Source: JBFEYJ01 sp041563315
GTDB lineage: Bacteria; Pseudomonadota; Gammaproteobacteria; Thiohalomonadales; Thiohalomonadaceae
Direction: 5' to 3'
DNA length: 19,600 nt
NCBI GenBank assembly: GCA_041563315.1
Contig: JBFFNE010000053.1
Location: 1 to 19,600, forward strand
Shown here in pieces: positions 1 through 7,407 of the stretch. The notes below the pieces were generated by a model. The model did not search any database. It worked only from the letters and a program-made list of their open reading frames with translations, and was not told the DNA's origin. The first letter of the stretch is position 1; each line of letters starts with the position of its first letter. Both the position numbers and the translations under genes were made by a program.

Positions 1-153
1 CCTTTCGTATACCCCCTCACCCATCTCAACAGGATATCCGCCGTTCTCAAACTGCATAGGGCCGATAAATGTGGATTTTGCTTTTGCATGAACGTTTCCA
101 TTAAACGCAACCAAGCACAGCGTCAGAGCAATTAATTGGCATGTTCTTGTCAT
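1..153 (-). CDS. Partial secreted protein of unknown function (N-terminus only)
   Basis: The reading frame begins with ATG at 153 and stays open to the left edge, so only the first 51 residues are visible. They begin MTRTCQLIALTLCLVAFNG and continue through NVHAKAKS, a typical Sec signal peptide: a short positive start, a hydrophobic core, then a likely signal-peptidase cut after VHA or AKA. The start is supported by a purine-rich ribosome site, AAGGAAG, a few bases upstream on the minus strand. The mature part begins STFIGPMQFENGGYPVEMGEG, too little to assign a family. It is probably exported to the periplasm or envelope. It is divergent from the small peptide gene at 566, with about 410 bp between them. 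The call that this is a real secreted protein is fairly safe; its function is unknown. Confidence 0.65.
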   Translation of the reverse strand, partial: MTRTCQLIALTLCLVAFNGNVHAKAKSTFIGPMQFENGGYPVEMGEGVYER

Positions 154-492
154 AATTCTTCCTTCCCTTATTGGAGTGACAGTTACTAAGTCCGTTGATG
201 CTGTCAGGGAGGTTCGCGCTCGGTGTATTTTCGAGGGCAATATATGAAGAACAGCTTCCTGATAAGGGGAGCGCATACAATGACGAGACGTAACCACCGC
301 TCACGCTGTTCCCAGCTTATCGCAAGGAAAGAGAGTGTAGGTGTGTGTGAGGGGGGGGCAAAGAGCAATCCATTACAATCACTATAAACGCCGTTAACAG
401 CGTCTCCTGTCCATTATGATTTCAACCTACCACAAGCGGCCGCATATAACCAACCGGCTGGCACACAGCACCCAGATGCGTAACCGGCTAAC
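154..492. other. Intergenic region between divergent genes
   Basis: No convincing gene is seen here. It must hold the promoter of the minus-strand secreted protein, but no clear -35/-10 pair was found. Notable sequence details are a run of eight G at 351-358 directly after a GTGTGTGTGA tract, and an 8-bp direct repeat AACCGGCT at 452-459 and 482-489 (30-bp period). The repeat lies just upstream of the proposed promoter for the 58-residue peptide and could be a regulator site. That is a guess based on position only. Confidence 0.4.
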
Positions 493-521
493 TTGACTTG
501 CCAGCCGATGATTACCATACT
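493..521 (+). promoter_or_regulatory. Candidate sigma-70 promoter for the small secreted peptide
   Basis: TTGACT at 493-498 is followed after a 17-bp spacer by CATACT at 516-521, a good match to the housekeeping -35/-10 pattern. Transcription would start near 528, giving a leader of about 38 nt before the ATG at 566. The -10 overlaps the left arm of an inverted repeat listed separately. Confidence 0.5.
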
Positions 522-536
522 TCTCGCATGGTAATC
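510..536. promoter_or_regulatory. Inverted repeat over the -10/start region (possible operator)
   Basis: GATTACCAT at 510-518 and ATGGTAATC at 528-536 are a perfect 9-bp inverted repeat with a 9-bp centre. It covers the proposed -10 and start point of the promoter at 493-521, a position where a dimeric repressor would block transcription. As RNA it would lie mostly upstream of the start, so an operator is more likely than a terminator. No regulator family is recognised from the half-site. Confidence 0.4.
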
Positions 537-565
537 GAGCCATGCAATGAAACAAGGAGCTTCAG

Positions 566-742
566 ATGGAGTTGAAAAAGTTAGCCCTTACCCTGCTCGC
601 CGCCCTAACCATTACCGCCAGTGCCTTCGCCTATGCGGCGTTCCCGGCAAGCGGCTCTGAAGGTACGATCGAGAAAATTACCGTCCCGACCACTGATGGC
701 GACACCTCACCTCAATGGCGTAAATGTCCACCATTTTGCTAA
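566..742 (+). CDS. 58-residue secreted peptide ending in CPPFC
   Basis: ATG at 566 has an excellent ribosome site, AAGGAG at 554-559, six bases upstream. The frame runs to TAA at 740-742 and encodes 58 residues. Residues 1-24 form a clear signal peptide: MELKK, then an Ala/Leu/Thr-rich core (LALTLLAALTITASAFA), with a likely cut after AFA or AYA. The mature peptide of about 34-36 residues contains GSEGTIEKITVPTTDGD and ends WRKCPPFC. The two cysteines near the C-terminus (positions 54 and 58) could form a disulfide, bind metal or be modified. The gene has its own promoter candidate and a terminator at 766-789 shared with phoU, which faces it. It matches no family I recognise. The strong translation signals and signal peptide make it very likely real, although it is short enough to be missed by automated annotation. 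Confidence 0.72.
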   Translation: MELKKLALTLLAALTITASAFAYAAFPASGSEGTIEKITVPTTDGDTSPQWRKCPPFC

Positions 743-765
743 CCTGAACATAAGCGTGTAACGAA

Positions 766-789
766 CAAGGGGCGCACGAGCGCCCCTTG
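766..789. terminator. Two-way terminator between the small peptide gene and phoU
   Basis: CAAGGGGCGC (766-775) and GCGCCCCTTG (780-789) form a perfect 10-bp stem with a four-base loop. It lies 24 bp after the peptide gene and 26 bp after the phoU stop, between convergent genes, so it probably serves both. Neither side has a long T run (TTCGTT on the minus side, ATTTGCT on the plus side), so termination may be partial. Confidence 0.7.
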
Positions 790-814
790 ATTTGCTGCTA
801 TACCGGCAGAGGTA

Positions 815-1534
815 TTAGCGCTGGCCGCGTACCTCTTCCTCCATCTGGTCCAGACTGGTGTGGCGCACATCCTTGCCCTTCACCAGATAGATGACGTATT
901 CGCAGATATTGCGGGCGTGATCGCCGACACGCTCCAGCGCGCGGGCCGCCCACATCACATCAAGCACGCGGGTGATGGTGCGCGGGTCTTCCATCATGAA
1001 GGTGATGAGCTGACGCATGATCGACTCGTATTCCTTGTCGACCTTGATGTCCTCGCGCGCCACATTGAGGGCCGCCTCCACGTCCATGCGGGCAAAGGCA
1101 TCGAGGGCATCGTGCAACATTTGCCTTACGTGGTTGCCCAGGTGCTGCAGCTCCACGAACTGACTCCTGTTCAATTCCGCATCAGCAAGCCGCACGGCCA
1201 TGCGGCCAACACGTTCGGCTTGATCACCGATACGTTCCAGATCGGTAATGGTCTTAATCACCGCGACAACCAGGCGCAAATCGCCGGCCGTGGGCTGACG
1301 ACGTGCCAATACCCGGCTGCACTCCTCGTCGATGGCCACTTCCATGGCATTGACTCGGTAATCACCGCTAATGGTTTTCTCACCCAGCGCCGAGTCCCCC
1401 TCCACCATCGCACTCACCGCATCCAGCAGCTGCTGCTCGACCAATCCACCCATGGCCATGACGCGGTTACGGATATCCTCCAGCTCCGCATTAAACTGCT
1501 GTGAGATGTGCTGCCCGATATTCATTTTATCCAT
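815..1534 (-). CDS. phoU: Phosphate signalling regulator PhoU
   Basis: The 239-residue product has the usual PhoU length and the two-repeat all-helical fold. Each repeat carries its metal-binding signature: DLERIGDQAERVG at residues 98-110 and ALERVGDHARNI at about 199-210. PhoU binds the Pst transporter and the kinase PhoR, and shuts down PhoB activation when phosphate is plentiful. It is cytoplasmic and peripheral to the membrane. It is the last gene of pstC-pstA-pstB-phoU, 31 bp after pstB. The start at 1534 has GGAGA seven bases upstream; a second ATG three codons on is possible. Expression should follow the Pho box at 6370-6398, and the transcript likely ends at the stem at 766-789. Identity is very safe. 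Confidence 0.96.
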   Translation of the reverse strand: MDKMNIGQHISQQFNAELEDIRNRVMAMGGLVEQQLLDAVSAMVEGDSALGEKTISGDYRVNAMEVAIDEECSRVLARRQPTAGDLRLVVAVIKTITDLERIGDQAERVGRMAVRLADAELNRSQFVELQHLGNHVRQMLHDALDAFARMDVEAALNVAREDIKVDKEYESIMRQLITFMMEDPRTITRVLDVMWAARALERVGDHARNICEYVIYLVKGKDVRHTSLDQMEEEVRGQR

Positions 1535-1565
1535 AATAATTTCTCCACTGCCGCGCCTTCATTGA

Positions 1566-2402
1566 TTAGCCGTAGCGACCGGTGATGTAGTCTTCCGTCT
1601 GTTTTTTAGCCGGGTTGGTAAACAGCGTGTCGGTGTCGCCATACTCGACCAGCTCCCCCATATACATGAAGGCGGTGTAATCGGAAACGCGCGCCGCCTG
1701 CTGCATATTGTGGGTCACAATAACGATGGTGTAACGATCCTTGAGCTCGTAGATCAGCTCCTCGATCTTCAGGGTCGAGATCGGATCGAGGGCCGAAGCC
1801 GGCTCATCGAGCAGCAGCACTTCCGGTTCAATGGCGATCGAGCGGGCGATGACCAGACGCTGCTGCTGACCACCGGAAAGTCCTAGCGCGGAGTCGTGCA
1901 GCCGATCCTTGACCTCATCCCACAGCGCCGCGCCACGCAGCGCATTCTCCACCACATCATCAAGTTCGCGGCGGCTGCGCTTGCCCTGAATACGCAGACC
2001 ATAGGCTACATTCTCGTAGATCGACTTGGGAAACGGATTGGGCTTCTGAAACACCATGCCGACACGCCGGCGCAGTTCCGCCACGTTGACGTGACGTGCA
2101 TACATATCCTCACCGTCCAGCTCGATAGTGCCCTTGATGCGCACGCCATCAACCAAATCATTCATGCGGTTAAAGCAGCGCAACAGCGTTGACTTACCGC
2201 AGCCGGACGGACCAATAAAGGCGGATACACGCTGCTTGGGAATATCCAAATTGATGTTCTTCAGCGCCTGTTTCTCGCCGTAATAAAGATCGAGATCCTT
2301 CACCTGGAGAGTAATGCTCTCACTCTTCAGGCTCAGGTGGCGTGGTTCGCGATCCAGCGCGCTGATGTCGACACCATGTGTCGGTACTGCTGAGTCGTTC
2401 AT
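1566..2402 (-). CDS. pstB: Phosphate ABC transporter ATP-binding protein PstB
   Basis: The 278-residue ABC ATPase powers phosphate import by the PstSCAB system on the inner face of the membrane. All motifs are intact: Walker A GPSGCGKST (64-72), Q-loop glutamine at 119 in VFQKPNPFPKSIYENV, signature LSGGQQQ (175-181), Walker B VLLLDEP (195-201) and switch histidine 231 in VTHNM. The KPNPFPKSIYENVAYG stretch is typical of PstB rather than other ABC families. The N-terminus is about 20 residues longer than E. coli PstB, as is common in this group. The start at 2402 has a strong GAGGAAGAG ribosome site. It follows pstA by 10 bp and precedes phoU by 31 bp, so all are co-transcribed. Confidence 0.97.
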   Translation of the reverse strand: MNDSAVPTHGVDISALDREPRHLSLKSESITLQVKDLDLYYGEKQALKNINLDIPKQRVSAFIGPSGCGKSTLLRCFNRMNDLVDGVRIKGTIELDGEDMYARHVNVAELRRRVGMVFQKPNPFPKSIYENVAYGLRIQGKRSRRELDDVVENALRGAALWDEVKDRLHDSALGLSGGQQQRLVIARSIAIEPEVLLLDEPASALDPISTLKIEELIYELKDRYTIVIVTHNMQQAARVSDYTAFMYMGELVEYGDTDTLFTNPAKKQTEDYITGRYG

Positions 2403-2412
2403 CGCTCTTCCT

Positions 2413-4080
2413 CTAGTGTTCCAGGGCGCGATATTTCTCGCGCAGGTGATTTCGTATAGCGATCGCTGCCAGATTGAGCAGGATGATCACCACCACCAGT
2501 AACAGTGCGGTGGCATAAACCAGCGGTCGCGCCGCCTCGACGTTGGGGCTTTGGAAACCGACGTCGTAGATGTGGAAACCCAGATGCATGAACTTACGAT
2601 CCAGATGCAGGAAAGGCGCGTTACCGTCCAGCCCCAGTGAAGGCGCCAGCTTGACCACACCTACCAGCATCAACGGTGCCACCTCACCGGCGGCACGGGC
2701 CACGGCAAGAATAAGCCCAGTCATCATTGCCGGGCTGGCCATCGGCAGCACGGTGCGCCACAGGGTCTCGGCCTTGGTCGCGCCGAGGGCGAGGCTACCT
2801 TCCCGGATCGAGCGCGGGATGCGTGACAGCCCCTCTTCCGTGGCGACGATGACCACCGGCACCGTAAGAATCGCCAGGGTCAGCGAGGCCCATAACAGAC
2901 CGCCGGTGCCGAAGGTCGGTGCCGGCAGCGCTTCGGGGAAAAACAGCTGATCGATATTTCCGCCAAGGAAATAAACGAAAAAACCCAGACCGAACACACC
3001 GTAAACGATGGAGGGGACACCCGCCAAGTTATTCACCGCAATGCGGATGAGCCGGGTCAACGGCCCCTGTTTGGCATATTCACGCAGATAGACCGCTGCG
3101 ATCACACCGAAAGGGGTGACGAAGATCGACATCAGGATCACCATCAGCACGGTGCCGAAGATCGCCGGGAAGATGCCGCCCTCGGTGTTGGCTTCACGCG
3201 GATCGTCGCTGACGAATTCCCACAGCTTGGTAAAATAGAAGCCGATCTTGGTAAACAGCCCCATCTCGTTGGGCCGGTAGGCACGCACGACATGGGACAA
3301 CGGCACCGCCACCTCCCTGCCATCCATCACGATGCCGGTCAGACTGTCGCGACCGATCTCCTTATAGAGATCATGCAGCTGCTGCTGCAATCCCTGATAC
3401 TGCTGTTCATACGCAGCACGTTCTGCCTCGATTTCCGCATAACGCGGATCGCCACGGGCCACCTCATCCAGCTCCAGGCGACGTTCTGCCAGGCGCAACC
3501 GTTCGATCTGATAGTTGATCGCACCGATCTCTTCCCGCTCAATCCGCTTGATCTGAGCGCGCAGCACGGAGGCACGCTCGAGAAGCGGCTGCAGAGCCTC
3601 CCACGCCGCCTCGCCGCTGGCGATCACCTCACCGCCCTTGCTGACACCCTTGAGATAACCGTAAAAGTTACCCCACTCATAGCGCTCCAGCGCGAGCAGT
3701 GTTTCAGGGGTGCGCACATCGCGAAGCTGACGCTCCAGCACCCAACGGAAATCCAGCCCACCGGTGTCGCGGTTGCCGGTCTTGAGCAGCAGTCGTTTTA
3801 CCGTATCGAGCTCCTGCGGCAACGCCAAACCGCCCTCTCTCAAGCGGGCCGCAGGGACGATTTCACTGCCGTGGATTTCGCCGATAAGGTGGCTCACGCT
3901 GCCATCGACCTCGACATACTCCGCCTCCATGATCGGCTTGGCCCAGAAATGGCCGAGACCTCGGGAAGCGATCAGGAGCAGCAGCGCCACCACCATAATG
4001 ATGCTGGTGCTGACGGCGCCGGCATTGAGCCACACCCAGGGTGAGCCGCTGCGGAACCACTGTTTGAGATTATTCATCAT
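2413..4080 (-). CDS. pstA: Phosphate ABC transporter permease PstA (long form)
   Basis: At 555 residues this is nearly twice the length of E. coli PstA. A first membrane segment (about residues 16-40, AGAVSTSIIMVVALLLLIASRG) is followed by a large extracytoplasmic insertion of about 250 residues. Its middle (about 165-245) is charged and heptad-like, rich in E, R, L and Q, and predicted coiled coil by eye. The permease core starts near residue 300 with FPAIFGTVLMVILMSIF. It includes the EAA-type loop that contacts PstB, in PAMMTGLILAVARAAGEVAP. With PstC it forms the phosphate channel. It lies 12 bp after pstC and 10 bp before pstB. The start is one of two adjacent ATG codons (4080 or 4077) with only a weak ribosome site, suggesting translational coupling to pstC. 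The long form is known in Pseudomonas-like gammaproteobacteria. Confidence 0.94.
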   Translation of the reverse strand: MMNNLKQWFRSGSPWVWLNAGAVSTSIIMVVALLLLIASRGLGHFWAKPIMEAEYVEVDGSVSHLIGEIHGSEIVPAARLREGGLALPQELDTVKRLLLKTGNRDTGGLDFRWVLERQLRDVRTPETLLALERYEWGNFYGYLKGVSKGGEVIASGEAAWEALQPLLERASVLRAQIKRIEREEIGAINYQIERLRLAERRLELDEVARGDPRYAEIEAERAAYEQQYQGLQQQLHDLYKEIGRDSLTGIVMDGREVAVPLSHVVRAYRPNEMGLFTKIGFYFTKLWEFVSDDPREANTEGGIFPAIFGTVLMVILMSIFVTPFGVIAAVYLREYAKQGPLTRLIRIAVNNLAGVPSIVYGVFGLGFFVYFLGGNIDQLFFPEALPAPTFGTGGLLWASLTLAILTVPVVIVATEEGLSRIPRSIREGSLALGATKAETLWRTVLPMASPAMMTGLILAVARAAGEVAPLMLVGVVKLAPSLGLDGNAPFLHLDRKFMHLGFHIYDVGFQSPNVEAARPLVYATALLLVVVIILLNLAAIAIRNHLREKYRALEH

Positions 4081-4092
4081 GACGTGTATCCG

Positions 4093-6357
4093 TTACAGGC
4101 TGCTGTACTTGCGGCGCAGGCGCTGGCGCACAATCTCCGCCAGCGTATTGAAGACAAAGGTGAACAGGAACAGGACCAGGGCTGCCAGGAACAGCACACG
4201 GTAGTGGCTACTTGCTACCTCTGACTCCGGCATCTCCACCGCAATATTGGCCGACAATGTGCGCATTCCCTCGAAGATGCTGAAATCCATCACCGGTGTG
4301 TTTCCCGTAGCCATCAGTACGATCATCGTCTCCCCGACGGCGCGCCCCACCCCAATCATAATGGCCGAGAAGATCCCCGGACTGGCGGTCAGGATCACGA
4401 CCCGCATCAAGGTCTGCCAGGGAGTGGCCCCCAGTGCCAGCGAACCGAAGCTAAGATGACGCGGTACACTGAAAATAGCGTCCTCGGCGATGGAGAAGAT
4501 GGTCGGGATCACCGCAAAGCCCATTGCAATGCCCACGACCAGAGAGTTGCGCTGGTCAAAACCTATACCGAGCGAGTCGTACATCCATTTGCGCATGTCG
4601 CCGTCAAACAGCCCCTCTTCCAAAGGCAGGCTGATGCTGTAACTGAACCAGACCAGGAGAATGATCACCGGGATCAGCAGAGCGGCCTCCCAGCCGTCCG
4701 GTACCCGACTACGCAGGTTGCGCGGCAGGTTATGCCAGGCGAAGGCGAATAGCAGGATCCCCAGCGGCAACACCAGCAGCATGGCAAACACACCGGGCAG
4801 GTGGCTCTCCAGAATCGGCGCCAGCCACAGGCCGGCGAGGAAGCCGAGAATCACCGTCGGCAACGCCTCCATGATCTCGATGGTCGGCTTGACCACGCTG
4901 CGCATGCGCGGTGCCATGAAATAGGCCGTGAAGATCGCCCCCAGGATCGCCAACGGTGCGGCAATCAGCATGGCGTAGAAAGCGGCCTTGAGGGTGCCGA
5001 AGGCCAGTGGGGTAAGACTGAATTTGGGTTCGAAGTCGTTACTGGCCGAGGAGGATTGCCAGGTATATTCAGGCTCGCTGTAGCCCTCGTAGTGCACCTT
5101 GCCCCACAACGCCGACCAGGAGATCTCCGGGTGCTCATTGTGTACCCGCCAGAAGTGGATCTGCCCCTGACTGTCCTCGGCTAGGAAGGTATCGGAACGG
5201 GGGGCGTTGGCCAGCCGTACGATGGGGTTATCGGCCACCTGCTCCACCAGCAGGTTACGATGGGCGGTACTGTGATAGATGCCGACCTTGCCCGAGACGT
5301 CCCCCAGCAGGAAACCCTTGCGGCGAACCTCACTGGCAATGGCGCTGATGCGCTCATCCTGCGAATGAAACTCGCGAATCCGTGTCAAATGAAACTGGTT
5401 GTGCTCATCACGAACCGGGAACCACTGCACCACGCGGCCATCGCTGCTCCCAGCCATGAGGGAAATCCCGCCGAGCAGCAATCTCAGACTGCTCAGGCTC
5501 TGTCCCTTCGGCAGCAGGGAGATTCGCTCCAGCAATCGCACATCACTGCCATCGACCCCGAAATGCAACAGAGCGCCTTCGGTACTGGCGACGAAGAAGC
5601 GGCGTTGGTCCGGTGCGATCAGCAGGAAGTCGGGACGGATATCGACCGCATCAAGCAGTAGTGCCTCGCGCTCCAGGCTCACTTCATCGGAGAGGAAGGA
5701 GCTCTCCTTGGTCAAGCGCACCAGCGCCAGCCTACCCGCCTCATCAGCCGCCAGCACCAGCAGCGCATCCTCGCTATCCTGAAACGCCAGCTTGCCCACC
5801 GCCCGGCCATCATCGAAGATTGCCAGGGGCTCCGAACCCAAGGGGTATTCGATCACCGGTGTAATGGCGCGCACGTCTTCCGGATAGCTGACACGGAAAC
5901 GGTGCTTAACCGCCAGCGCACCGCCCTGCTCCATCCCCAGCATGACCTGGCTGCTGCCCGCGTTACCCGGGGCCAGCGTACGGGTGTTGCCGGCGGCACC
6001 AGAAAGAACGAACCGCTCGACGACCTCCCCATCGACCGTGTTGAAGAACACCGCCTGGCCCTCGTCGGTGTAGCGCACCGCCATGCCCGACTGTTCCTCG
6101 ATATCCAGCCCCAGGGTCTTGCCCTCGCCGGGCATGGGGTAGGCCGCGATCTTCTCGATGCTTGCCGGAACAAACAGCGGGAACACCACATAGAGCAGGT
6201 AGAAGAAAATCAGGACGATGGCGATGATTACACCGATACCGCCAATGGCGACCCCGTGGCGAGCCAGTTTGTCCTTGAGCATACGCCAGCGATGGCGAGA
6301 TGTTGAGGAACTGCCGCTAAGGCTCCGGCGTGTGCTGGATGTGGCTGTGCTTGTCAT
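4093..6357 (-). CDS. pstC: Phosphate ABC transporter permease PstC (long form)
   Basis: This is the second permease of the phosphate importer. The reading has one N-terminal membrane segment (VAIGGIGVIIAIVLIFFYLL), then about 380 extracytoplasmic residues rich in short strand-like repeats, then the permease core from LKAAFYAMLIAAPLAILGAIF onward. The EAA-type contact loop is in SAIMIGVGRAVGETMIVLMA. E. coli PstC is about 319 residues; this one is about 754, the extended gammaproteobacterial type. The frame remains open to a TTG at 6387, but that codon lies inside the Pho box (6370-6398) and the -10 (6365-6370), so it cannot begin the Pho-driven product. ATG at 6357 is chosen, which is at or next to the expected transcription start and so possibly leaderless. 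ATG at 6282, just before LKDKLARHG, is the next alternative. Identity is safe; the start is not. Confidence 0.93.
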   Translation of the reverse strand: MTSTATSSTRRSLSGSSSTSRHRWRMLKDKLARHGVAIGGIGVIIAIVLIFFYLLYVVFPLFVPASIEKIAAYPMPGEGKTLGLDIEEQSGMAVRYTDEGQAVFFNTVDGEVVERFVLSGAAGNTRTLAPGNAGSSQVMLGMEQGGALAVKHRFRVSYPEDVRAITPVIEYPLGSEPLAIFDDGRAVGKLAFQDSEDALLVLAADEAGRLALVRLTKESSFLSDEVSLEREALLLDAVDIRPDFLLIAPDQRRFFVASTEGALLHFGVDGSDVRLLERISLLPKGQSLSSLRLLLGGISLMAGSSDGRVVQWFPVRDEHNQFHLTRIREFHSQDERISAIASEVRRKGFLLGDVSGKVGIYHSTAHRNLLVEQVADNPIVRLANAPRSDTFLAEDSQGQIHFWRVHNEHPEISWSALWGKVHYEGYSEPEYTWQSSSASNDFEPKFSLTPLAFGTLKAAFYAMLIAAPLAILGAIFTAYFMAPRMRSVVKPTIEIMEALPTVILGFLAGLWLAPILESHLPGVFAMLLVLPLGILLFAFAWHNLPRNLRSRVPDGWEAALLIPVIILLVWFSYSISLPLEEGLFDGDMRKWMYDSLGIGFDQRNSLVVGIAMGFAVIPTIFSIAEDAIFSVPRHLSFGSLALGATPWQTLMRVVILTASPGIFSAIMIGVGRAVGETMIVLMATGNTPVMDFSIFEGMRTLSANIAVEMPESEVASSHYRVLFLAALVLFLFTFVFNTLAEIVRQRLRRKYSSL

Positions 6358-6364
6358 GCTCGGC

Positions 6365-6398
6365 ATCATATGACTGAAATATGACAATCAGATGACAG
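6365..6398 (-). promoter_or_regulatory. Pho box and -10 of the pstC operon
   Basis: On the minus strand CTGTCAT (6392-6398), TTGTCAT (6381-6387) and CAGTCAT (6370-6376) recur at exactly 11-bp steps, which is the PhoB binding pattern. Two units are perfect or near-perfect matches to the consensus CTGTCAT. Ten bases past the second unit lies TATGAT (6365-6370), a five-of-six match to the -10 consensus. The third unit overlaps that -10 by one base. PhoB~P bound to the first two units would place RNA polymerase to start near 6356-6360. This should switch on pstCAB-phoU in low phosphate. Confidence 0.88.
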
Positions 6399-6609
6399 CG
6401 GAGAATAAATCGGTGACTAACGGATGATCCAACGCACTTTTTCCGTGGAATCGTCGCTACAGCTTTTGTGCGCGCGTTCGTTGATTAAGGGTAGCCAATG
6501 AACTCCCCAGGTTCACCAATCGGTTCGGGAAAAGTGGCGACGACCGAGCAGTACCGCGGCACCAAATGACAGGCCGGAGGGGCGCGAGCGGCCCATGTAG
6601 CTGTGGATA

Positions 6610-6954
6610 TTACATGAGGCGGTGCGCCGCCTCATCCTTCAGCCCCATCACCTGCTGTGCGAGGGAAATGGCCTGCTCGGTGAAGATATCAAGATCTCGC
6701 CAGGCATCAGAGGTATCCAGCTCCCGCTCCATGTTAGGGGCGATGACCTTGAGCAGATACTCGCCATCAGCACTCGGACGGTGGATAGAGAGGACATAAA
6801 AACTCGGATCGCTGCTGCCATCCTGCACCATGGCGAAGATGTAGCGGTAGGTGATATCGTCAGCGCTCTGCACTTCGCCCAGAACCACAGCTGAAAAGTC
6901 CCCAATCTGGTAGCGGCGTTTAGGGATGGCGGTAGTGAAGCGGGGGCTATTCAT
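6610..6954 (-). CDS. Conserved hypothetical protein, 114 residues
   Basis: The product is a soluble acidic protein with no signal peptide or membrane segment. It begins MNSPRFTTAIPKRRYQIGDF and has an alternating strand-like first half (YQIGDFSAVVLGEV, YRYIFAMVQDG, FYVLSIHRP, EYLLKVIAP). A helical C-terminus includes DLDIFTEQAISLAQQVMGL. This suggests a small alpha/beta fold. I do not recognise the family. The start at 6954 has GAGAG about eight bases upstream. It is divergent from the next hypothetical gene (7048), with 93 bp between them, and lies upstream of the Pho promoter of pstC without obvious linkage. The last codons and stop are built into a perfect palindrome (6614-6635). Codon usage resembles its neighbours, and the coding call is good. 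Confidence 0.75.
   Translation of the reverse strand: MNSPRFTTAIPKRRYQIGDFSAVVLGEVQSADDITYRYIFAMVQDGSSDPSFYVLSIHRPSADGEYLLKVIAPNMERELDTSDAWRDLDIFTEQAISLAQQVMGLKDEAAHRLM
6614..6635. other. Perfect hairpin over the 3' end of the hypothetical gene
   Basis: ATGAGGCGG (6614-6622) and CCGCCTCAT (6627-6635) pair perfectly around a four-base loop. The hairpin covers the last seven codons of the minus-strand gene and ends two bases before its stop codon (6610-6612). No T run follows, so it is not a classic terminator. It may shield the 3' end of the mRNA or cause Rho-assisted ending. Confidence 0.5.
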
Positions 6955-7047
6955 TGTTATCTCTCGCCTGTTAACTAAGAATGGTATAAGAAGGTAACTA
7001 CTCGTTAATTCCTAGATGAGCCTTGAACCAGCCAATTTCAATACCAA

Positions 7048-7407
7048 ATGACACCGATGACCAACATCCTATCTCCCGGCAATGACATCGCCAGTGAAGC
7101 CGAACTGCTGGAAGCGCCAGGTGGACCTTGCCTGCGATTATACTTTAGTGGCTGCTTTGAAAGCAGACCGGTCACCTGGGATGCCACCTTCATTACTCTG
7201 GCATATTGGCAGGCTGAACATGCACCGAACCGACCACCGCGCAACTTTATCGATATCGGCAGTGAAACCGCTCATGGCATTGCCCTGACTGTGGGACTCG
7301 ACGTACCCTGCATCGATATTCCCACCGTCCGCAAGGCCATGTTGATGGTGCGGCAATACAAACGCCTGACACGTGGACGGTATGAATTCGGTCCGGTTGT
7401 CCTTTAA
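7048..7407 (+). CDS. Conserved hypothetical protein, 119 residues
   Basis: This is a soluble protein with no signal peptide. Its sequence reads like a compact domain: a strand-rich first half (CLRLYFSGCFESRPVTWDATFITLAYW), a central FIDIGSETAHGIALTVGLDVPCIDIPTV, and a basic C-terminal helix and strand (RKAMLMVRQYKRLTRGRYEFGPVVL). I do not recognise the family and see no catalytic motif. Two starts are possible, ATG 7048 and ATG 7057; neither has a clear ribosome site. The 3' end overlaps the convergent metallopeptidase gene by 4 bp. The coding call rests on composition, on a clean domain-like sequence and on a tight fit between neighbours. Confidence 0.68.
   Translation: MTPMTNILSPGNDIASEAELLEAPGGPCLRLYFSGCFESRPVTWDATFITLAYWQAEHAPNRPPRNFIDIGSETAHGIALTVGLDVPCIDIPTVRKAMLMVRQYKRLTRGRYEFGPVVL

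Noticed and set aside
175..207. Possible Pho box upstream of the left-edge gene
   Set aside because: TGTCA-like motifs are present, but they face each other and are not 11 bp apart, so they do not fit PhoB sites.
101..304. 67-codon plus-strand open frame near the left edge
   Set aside because: It starts inside the signal-peptide region of the minus-strand gene, has no ribosome site and no recognisable features.
860..1504. 214-codon plus-strand open frame opposite phoU
   Set aside because: It is antisense to phoU, with shadow-like composition and no ribosome site.
6385..6387. TTG as the start of pstC
   Set aside because: It lies within a near-perfect Pho unit and upstream of the -10 at 6365-6370, so the Pho-driven mRNA would not contain it.
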